A stretch of 10,439 bases of DNA from Gammaproteobacteria bacterium. GTDB taxonomy: Bacteria; Pseudomonadota; Gammaproteobacteria; Coxiellales; Coxiellaceae. This document shows positions 6,177-10,439 of the stretch, piece by piece (position 1 is the stretch's first letter; every line of letters begins with the position of its first letter). A program made the position numbers and the translations under genes. Where the stretch lies: NCBI GenBank assembly GCA_021774015.1, contig JAJFJO010000243.1:1-10439 (forward strand), written 5' to 3'. The notes below the pieces were generated by a model that saw only the letters and a list, made by a program, of their open reading frames with translations, had not been told where the DNA came from and ran no database searches.

Positions 6177-6881
6177 CTAACCCATAGCTTTCGGAAACAC
6201 CTGCAGTGCAACTGCAATGCGCTGATATAACTGTGGGGTCCACTGCGGATCCCAGCGCGTTAACGTTGCTTTGTGGCTTCTTAAGTCATTTGGCGCAATA
6301 ATAACTTCTACACTTTTGTCACCGACAGCAGCGACTAATGGAAATAATTGTTGTATGACTTTATTACCTAGTGCAATGCAACCAATCGAACGCTGGTCAC
6401 CATGAATAAAGATATTATTGCCTAAATTTTTTCTAGCATCTAATTGTGCTTCCGCTGTATCAAACGCATTGGGATAATTAACATGCAGCGATAGATCAAA
6501 CCGACTTCTTGGGTTTAAACCAACAATACGATAAATACCCTCTGGAACCTGTCGGTCACCTTCACGTAATTTTGGACCCACATGACCACTTGCTGCTAAT
6601 ACAGGATACGTTTTAATATAGGCCCACGCACCTCTATCTTTCGCATAGACTTCAAATTTTTTACTGCGCTTAAACACGAGAAAGGCGAGTTTTTTCGGGG
6701 GATAAGCGATATGCGCTTTCGCAAAATCAGGAGCCAACGCTTTTCTTGCTGATACACTATAATGCGCAATCGCATTATTCATCGCTTTCGTATAAGAAAC
6801 CCTCTGACGCGATTGTGCAACACACCCTGAAAAAATACTAACAAAAAGAACTAGAAAAACAACACCAATACTCTGCTTCAT
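6177..6881 (-). CDS. L,D-transpeptidase-fold (YkuD) lipoprotein, YafK/DpaA-like
   Basis: A 234-residue exported protein. An N-terminal hydrophobic segment (4-19) ends in FSGC, a near-lipobox with Cys20 as the lipidation site; Phe at -3 is less usual than Leu. Val at +2 predicts outer-membrane rather than inner-membrane retention. The YkuD domain covers about 63-198, with catalytic H160 and C168 in IHGDQRSIGCIAL. The blocks GPKLREGDRQVPEG (102-115) and NYPNAFD (135-141) are characteristic of the E. coli YafK group. That protein (LdtF/DpaA) acts on peptidoglycan and releases Braun lipoprotein from it rather than making 3-3 crosslinks. A periplasmic cell-wall role is therefore likely, but the exact reaction is inferred. 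The gene starts 26 bases after nhaA, with GGGTGAGG before its ATG, and probably shares that transcript. The terminator dyad at 6060-6091 follows it. Confidence 0.88.
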   Translation of the reverse strand: MKQSIGVVFLVLFVSIFSGCVAQSRQRVSYTKAMNNAIAHYSVSARKALAPDFAKAHIAYPPKKLAFLVFKRSKKFEVYAKDRGAWAYIKTYPVLAASGHVGPKLREGDRQVPEGIYRIVGLNPRSRFDLSLHVNYPNAFDTAEAQLDARKNLGNNIFIHGDQRSIGCIALGNKVIQQLFPLVAAVGDKSVEVIIAPNDLRSHKATLTRWDPQWTPQLYQRIAVALQVFPKAMG

Positions 6882-6907
6882 ACCTCACCCACATGCTAAA
6901 AGTCACT

Positions 6908-8119
6908 CTACTCAACGCTGCTTTGCAGCCTTGATTTTGAACTTAGCATTGGTCGACTTTGAGCCATCAATAGAGCAAGATAACCGAACACACCTGAAAG
7001 GGCAGAACCCGCTATCACACCTAACCGCACCTGTGCTGCATAGGCCCCGCCTGCGCCGCCGAATGCTAGGCTACCAATGAACAAACTCATAGTAAAACCA
7101 ATACCAGCGATCAAACTTACACCATAAACGCCCGTAGGTGAAGACCCCTTTGGCATTCTTGCAACCCCCGACTTCACACCAAAAAAGGTCGCAAAGCAGA
7201 TACCTATTTGTTTTCCAAGGAATAATCCCAGCGCAATACCCAAAGGAATAGGCCCTAATAAACTTTGAACTGACATACCTTTAAAGGAGACACCCGCATT
7301 AGCAAACGCAAATAATGGCAAAATACCAAATGCTACCCACGGATGGAGCTTGTGCTCAAGCTCACGCAAGGGAGATTTTCCCGGGTTTTTTTGGTCCTTA
7401 AGGGGAATAGCGAATGCAATTAGAATACCTGCCAAGGTAGCATGTACACCCGATTTCAGCGTGCACACCCACAAAACAACACCCACTAGCATATACGCCG
7501 CAATATTCGTTATATTAAGTCGATTAAATATGAGAAGAACGAGCAACAAACCTAGCGCAACAAATAATAGCAGCATAGAAATATTCTGCGTATAAAATAC
7601 AGCAATAACAACAATCGCACCAATATCATCGAAAATAGCCAGCGCTGTTAAAAATATTTTTAACCCAGGTGACACTCGAGAACCGAGCACCGCCAACACA
7701 CCTAAAGAAAAAGCAATGTCTGTTGCTGTAGGAATCGCCCAGCCCTGCAAGGCAACTTTATCGCCCCAATTAAAATACACATAGATTAGAGCAGGCACTG
7801 CCATACCACCAATGGCAGCAAGAGCCGGCAAAATAGCCTTCGTAAAACTATTTAACTCGCCTTCAAACATTTCACGTTTAATTTCAAGACCAACCAACAA
7901 GAAAAAGATCGCCATAAAACCATCGTTAATCCACAACAAGAACGGTTTAGCCAACGCAAGTGGACCAAACTGAATGGATACAGGCATTTGAAATAACGCT
8001 TGATAATAATGACTCAAAGGAGAGTTATCGAGAATGATAGCGAGTACTGCCGTTGCAAACAGCACTGCTCCCGCACTAGATTCCAACTTAATAAATTCAC
8101 GTAGAACCCGAAATGGCAC
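6908..8119 (-). CDS. nhaA: Na+/H+ antiporter NhaA
   Basis: A 403-residue inner-membrane antiporter (E. coli NhaA is 388) that exports Na+ or Li+ in exchange for protons, for pH and sodium homeostasis. About a dozen hydrophobic segments are visible. Family motifs are LLVGLEIKREM (74-84), PTATDIAF with D134, and the ion-binding pair D164-D165 in FDDIGA. FAFANAGV (280s) and K303 in LGKQIGI correspond to the charged residues of TM4, TM5 and TM10. The start is GTG at 8119, supported by AAGGAG (8126-8131) with 6 bases spacing; no better ATG exists. The gene lies 43 bases after the small membrane protein gene and 26 bases before the YafK-like gene, and is probably cotranscribed with both. No NhaR-type regulator is in view. 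Confidence 0.97.
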   Translation of the reverse strand: MPFRVLREFIKLESSAGAVLFATAVLAIILDNSPLSHYYQALFQMPVSIQFGPLALAKPFLLWINDGFMAIFFLLVGLEIKREMFEGELNSFTKAILPALAAIGGMAVPALIYVYFNWGDKVALQGWAIPTATDIAFSLGVLAVLGSRVSPGLKIFLTALAIFDDIGAIVVIAVFYTQNISMLLLFVALGLLLVLLIFNRLNITNIAAYMLVGVVLWVCTLKSGVHATLAGILIAFAIPLKDQKNPGKSPLRELEHKLHPWVAFGILPLFAFANAGVSFKGMSVQSLLGPIPLGIALGLFLGKQIGICFATFFGVKSGVARMPKGSSPTGVYGVSLIAGIGFTMSLFIGSLAFGGAGGAYAAQVRLGVIAGSALSGVFGYLALLMAQSRPMLSSKSRLQSSVE

Positions 8120-8125
8120 GACACT

Positions 8126-8131
8126 CTCCTT
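8126..8131 (-). promoter_or_regulatory. Ribosome binding site supporting the GTG start of nhaA
   Basis: AAGGAG on the minus strand, 6 bases before GTG at 8119. This fixes the non-ATG start. Confidence 0.7.
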
Positions 8132-8162
8132 GAGTTATTTAAATTAACATTTTTCTGAAAAA

Positions 8163-8450
8163 CTATTCAGAAGCTGATTTGTTACTGCATACTCCACAAC
8201 AACAGTTGTAAACTAACGCAACTAACCAAGCAAAAATAAAGGCGTCAACAAAGCCTAGAACACCACCGACAATAGAACCTATTAATGTAGGTGCATAACC
8301 GAGGTAAATAGAGCTCATCACATGGATCATGAGCATACCATAACCAAAAAGCCACCCCGCAAGCCCGACGAGAAACCAACCGAGCCCCCAAATCAAACCA
8401 AATGCAAAACCAAGTTTCACCGGACGTAAACGTAAAGTATTCCCTGTCAT
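8163..8450 (-). CDS. Small membrane protein with a Cys-rich tail, of the kind auto-annotated as 'bacteriophage holin'
   Basis: 95 residues with hydrophobic stretches at about 13-36, 38-51 and 54-81. The first holds LIWGLGWFLVGLAG, and the region around GSIVGGVLGFVDAF (58-71) resembles the GSxxGxxWGFxDG pattern of a widespread family of short bacterial membrane proteins often labelled holin-related. No lysis genes are nearby, so a holin role is not supported. After the last hydrophobic segment comes NCCCGVC (four Cys at 83-85 and 88), a possible metal or membrane-surface site. AAGGAG lies 8 bases before the ATG. It is the first gene of the probable unit with nhaA and the YafK-like gene. Function unknown. 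Confidence 0.8.
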   Translation of the reverse strand: MTGNTLRLRPVKLGFAFGLIWGLGWFLVGLAGWLFGYGMLMIHVMSSIYLGYAPTLIGSIVGGVLGFVDAFIFAWLVALVYNCCCGVCSNKSASE

Positions 8451-8490
8451 CGTATTATCTCCTTATAGTAGACAGACCGTTAGCTCGACT

Positions 8491-8520
8491 AGTATAGCGT
8501 CAAAAAAGAACAGAAGCCAA
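8491..8520 (-). promoter_or_regulatory. Probable promoter of the membrane protein-nhaA-transpeptidase unit
   Basis: On the minus strand, TTGGCT (8520-8515), 18 bases, TATACT (8496-8491). The predicted start near 8484 gives a leader of about 34 bases ending in the AAGGAG site. Confidence 0.42.
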
Positions 8521-8569
8521 CTGCACATGTCCTATCTGGCTGTTTTCACAGAGAAAAGCAGGGTAAAAA

Positions 8570-9328
8570 CTAAAATACTATCTCTTTATTGTCAATCAAC
8601 CGCACCGAACCAACCTTGACAGCCGCCAAACACCTACCCTCATGCTCCGTAACATACTCAACATCAATATCCAGATTTTTTAGCTCTTCTGTTATATCCG
8701 CACACGACAACGAGGACTGCAGCACCCTCGCAAATTGCTGCGCTTGTCGACACTCACCAACACTTAATAAATTATTCCGCGAACTTAACGCTACACCTTG
8801 CTCATCACGCACTATAGGGCAACCAATAATGCACGTATCGATAAAAAATGCGCGCACCATCCCTCTAACAAGCTGCAACTGCTGCCAATCTTTCTCACCA
8901 AAATAAGCATGATCCGCACGCACCAGCATTAACAGCTTCATAACAACAGTTAACACACCTGCAAAATGCTCAGGACGATGCTCACCCTCCAACATTCGAC
9001 TTAACGCACTTTCTTCAACCTGATACGTATAATCATCGGGATACAAAGCATTAAAGTCCGGTGCAAAAATATAATTAACACCCACCCGCTCCGCCAATTT
9101 AATATCTGCATCGAATGTTCGCGGATATTTTTTTAAATCATCGGGATTATCAAACTGTGTTGGATTCACAAAAATGCTTAATACTGTTATCTCATTATCA
9201 GCTAACGAGCGCTCCATTAAACTCATATGGCCCGCATGTAAATTACCCATAGTCGGCACAAAACCCACGCTGCTTTTTATGGTTTTACGACATTCACGCC
9301 ACCGATTAAGGTCGGTAATTACTTGCAT
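8570..9328 (-). CDS. panC: Pantothenate synthetase (pantoate--beta-alanine ligase)
   Basis: Joins pantoate and beta-alanine with ATP hydrolysis to AMP, the last step of vitamin B5 synthesis, in the cytoplasm. In 252 residues it shows the nucleotidyltransferase signature PTMGNLHAGH (25-34), NPTQF (55-59), LEGEHRPEHFAGV (113-125), GEKDWQQ (144-150) and LSSRN (181-185, the KMSKS-like loop). Many PanC proteins are about 280 residues; this one has a shortened C-terminal domain, as I recall for Legionella PanC. It follows panB by 13 bases with GAGTG (9335-9339) as ribosome binding site, so the two form an operon. panD (source of beta-alanine) is not in the window. Confidence 0.96.
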   Translation of the reverse strand: MQVITDLNRWRECRKTIKSSVGFVPTMGNLHAGHMSLMERSLADNEITVLSIFVNPTQFDNPDDLKKYPRTFDADIKLAERVGVNYIFAPDFNALYPDDYTYQVEESALSRMLEGEHRPEHFAGVLTVVMKLLMLVRADHAYFGEKDWQQLQLVRGMVRAFFIDTCIIGCPIVRDEQGVALSSRNNLLSVGECRQAQQFARVLQSSLSCADITEELKNLDIDVEYVTEHEGRCLAAVKVGSVRLIDNKEIVF

Positions 9329-9341
9329 TATTCACACTCAT

Positions 9342-10133
9342 TTAATAACAATGTATCTCTGCATTAGGAAAAACCCCTGCTTTCACCTCGGCATCATAGG
9401 CATTTAGAGATGATTGCAACAATTCAGAACCGTTTAAATATGTTTTAAGAAATTTAGGTTTGAAAGCATCATTAAATCCAAGCAGATCATGCAACACCAA
9501 TACCTGACCGGACGTATGTGGCCCTGCACCAATCCCAATCGTTGGAATTGACAGACTTTCTGTAATGGTTTGCGCTAAATCACTGGGAACACATTCTAAC
9601 ACTACCGCAAAACAACCCAACTCTTCACACAGCTTAGCCTGCGCCATAATCTGCTTCGCAACGACAGCACCCTTGCCCTGCACTTTAAATCCACCGAGCT
9701 GATGTATCGATTGTGGCGTCATTCCAACATGCCCCATCACTGGCACACCCGACTGCGCAATCTGCCGAATACTCTCTTCATGGCCATACACACCTTCCAA
9801 CTTAACCGCATTGGCACCTGCCCGCATCAATACCTCAACTGCATTCATTGTCTCAACAAAACCTTTCCGATAAGACAAAAAAGGCATATCACCAACGATA
9901 AACTTCTGCTTTGCACCACGCGCAACAGCTTGGATATGCACACTCATCATCTCTATTGATGCAGGAATCGTTGTATCATGACCGTGCATCACCATAGCGA
10001 CACTATCACCCACCAAGATGCAATCGATACTAGTTGTATCAATAATCTGTGCAGACCAATAGTCATAACACGTCACCATCGTAATTTTTTCATTCAAATG
10101 CTTCATTTCACCGAAATCACGAATCGACTTCAT
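9342..10133 (-). CDS. panB: 3-methyl-2-oxobutanoate hydroxymethyltransferase (ketopantoate hydroxymethyltransferase)
   Basis: Transfers a hydroxymethyl group from 5,10-methylenetetrahydrofolate to 2-oxoisovalerate, giving ketopantoate, the first committed step of pantothenate synthesis. The 263-residue protein is of usual length. Motifs are TCYDYWSA (21-28), VGDS with metal ligand D43, GDMPF with D82, KLEG with E113, GHVGMTPQ (134-141), catalytic E180 in VLECVP, and GIGAGP (200-205). It is the first gene of panB-panC. GAGGAG lies about 8 bases before the ATG. A promoter-like sequence at 10194-10222 and a GC-rich hairpin (10161-10176) precede it. Confidence 0.97.
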   Translation of the reverse strand: MKSIRDFGEMKHLNEKITMVTCYDYWSAQIIDTTSIDCILVGDSVAMVMHGHDTTIPASIEMMSVHIQAVARGAKQKFIVGDMPFLSYRKGFVETMNAVEVLMRAGANAVKLEGVYGHEESIRQIAQSGVPVMGHVGMTPQSIHQLGGFKVQGKGAVVAKQIMAQAKLCEELGCFAVVLECVPSDLAQTITESLSIPTIGIGAGPHTSGQVLVLHDLLGFNDAFKPKFLKTYLNGSELLQSSLNAYDAEVKAGVFPNAEIHCY

Positions 10134-10160
10134 ACCAGCTACTCCTCTTCATCAAGGGAA

Positions 10161-10176
10161 GGCGGTTTCTGCCGCC
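10161..10176 (-). other. Small GC-rich hairpin in the panB leader
   Basis: GGCGG and CCGCC form a 5-pair stem with a 6-base loop in the predicted panB 5' leader, about 27 bases before the start codon. It has no T-run, so it is not a terminator; it may simply be structure in the leader. Confidence 0.3.
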
Positions 10177-10193
10177 AGGAGGGAATTGGCAAA

Positions 10194-10222
10194 ATAGTAC
10201 GAGGACGGGGTGGACATTTCAA
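10194..10222 (-). promoter_or_regulatory. panB: Probable panBC promoter
   Basis: On the minus strand, TTGAAA (10222-10217), exactly 17 bases, TACTAT (10199-10194). Transcription would start near 10187, leaving a leader of about 54 bases. The -35 matches consensus at 5 of 6 positions and the -10 at 4 of 6. Confidence 0.5.
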
Positions 10223-10245
10223 TGTTTTTTTGTCTCAATAGACAT

Positions 10246-10439
10246 ATGAACCCATACAACCTCACATCTATTCTCATCACGATTGCCGTCCTCATTGCGT
10301 ATATCAATCACCGTTATATTAAACTGCAAAGCACGATTGCCATCATGGTGGGGTCCATTTTGATTTCTTTTGGACTCATGGCGATCCACCACTCGGGCAC
10401 CGCCAACATCGCCGATCAAACCGCCATCGCCCTAAGTAA
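10246..10439 (+). CDS. N-terminal part of a CPA1-type sodium/proton antiporter, 3' truncated by the window
   Basis: An open frame from ATG 10246 runs to the right edge (64 codons) with no stop. The product starts MNPYNLTSILITIAVLIAY and continues with INHRYIKLQSTIAIM and a second hydrophobic segment at about 33-48. A first transmembrane helix followed by a Y(I/L)NxR(F/Y)(I/L)KL motif and then TIGLM-like residues is the usual N-terminus of bacterial CPA1 Na+(K+)/H+ exchangers (NhaP/YjcE type), which are inner-membrane proteins of about 400-550 residues. The start is uncertain. ATG 10246 matches family length but has no clear ribosome binding site. In-frame ATG 10222 would add 8 residues and has GGGGTGG 8 bases upstream. 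It diverges from panB. The whole cation-binding region lies outside the window. Confidence 0.72.
   Translation, partial: MNPYNLTSILITIAVLIAYINHRYIKLQSTIAIMVGSILISFGLMAIHHSGTANIADQTAIALS

Noticed and set aside
5903..6219. Similar peptides CATGASESYSLG (plus strand, 5900-5935) and CTAGVSESYGLG (minus strand, 6208-6173), identical at 8 of 12 residues with several differing codons
   Set aside because: The likeness does not extend beyond 12 residues, and the minus-strand copy is an out-of-frame reading of the transpeptidase gene. Coincidence is the simplest explanation.
6031..6243. Minus-strand 70-codon GTG-started frame overlapping the end of the YafK-like gene
   Set aside because: It overlaps the end of the conserved gene in another frame, contains the terminator dyad, has no ribosome binding site and resembles nothing known.
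8163..8450. Phage lysis holin
   Set aside because: The family label is a database convention; there is no endolysin, spanin or other phage gene here, and the neighbours are envelope housekeeping genes.
8535..8569. Dyad after panC (CTG-TTTTC against GAAAA-CAG) as a terminator
   Set aside because: AT-rich interrupted stem with a bulge and no following T-run on the minus strand; too weak to call.
10219..10419. Minus-strand 66-codon frame at the right edge
   Set aside because: It is the antisense of the CPA1-like N-terminus, which has hydrophobic segments and family motifs; the minus-strand product is polar and unrecognisable.

Overview
The window looks like chromosomal DNA of a gammaproteobacterium with moderately low GC content. 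The short PanC (252 residues), the probable ubiG-mupP gene order and the general character of the proteins suggest something near Legionella/Coxiella (order Legionellales). That placement rests on remembered family resemblance, not on a search. Most genes are ordinary housekeeping genes. No tRNA, rRNA, CRISPR array, insertion sequence or phage gene set was seen.

Layout. At the left edge (1-1700, + strand) the last codons of a probable ubiG overlap a HAD-family sugar phosphatase of the MupP/Gph type. That gene in turn overlaps a 6-phosphofructokinase gene, so the three form a tightly coupled unit. The pfk gene runs 4 bases into the end of a convergent stand-alone receiver-domain gene (1697-2110, - strand). 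Upstream of the receiver, on the same strand, is aminopeptidase N (pepN, 2332-4965). pepN diverges from a small tautomerase of the 5-carboxymethyl-2-hydroxymuconate isomerase family (5108-5473, + strand).

From 5474 to 6176 there is about 700 bases with no convincing gene. This stretch holds an array of degenerate 33-base repeats, a possible 50-codon ORF that coincides with the array, and two strong dyads, one of them a likely terminator for the genes to its right. Three minus-strand genes follow, read right to left: a small Cys-tailed membrane protein (8450-8163), the Na+/H+ antiporter NhaA (8119-6908) and a YafK/DpaA-like L,D-transpeptidase-fold lipoprotein (6881-6177). Their short gaps (43 and 26 bases) and a single promoter-like sequence at the front suggest one transcript.

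The right end holds a panB-panC operon for pantothenate (CoA precursor) synthesis on the minus strand, with a good sigma70-type promoter. Divergent from it is the start of a second, unrelated sodium/proton antiporter of the CPA1 type, which runs off the right edge.

The least explained items are the 33-base repeat region at 5631-5745, the apparently leaderless receiver gene, a Cys at a substrate-discriminating position of the phosphofructokinase, and the membrane protein/NhaA/peptidoglycan-enzyme cluster. I did not find a clear new multi-gene system.
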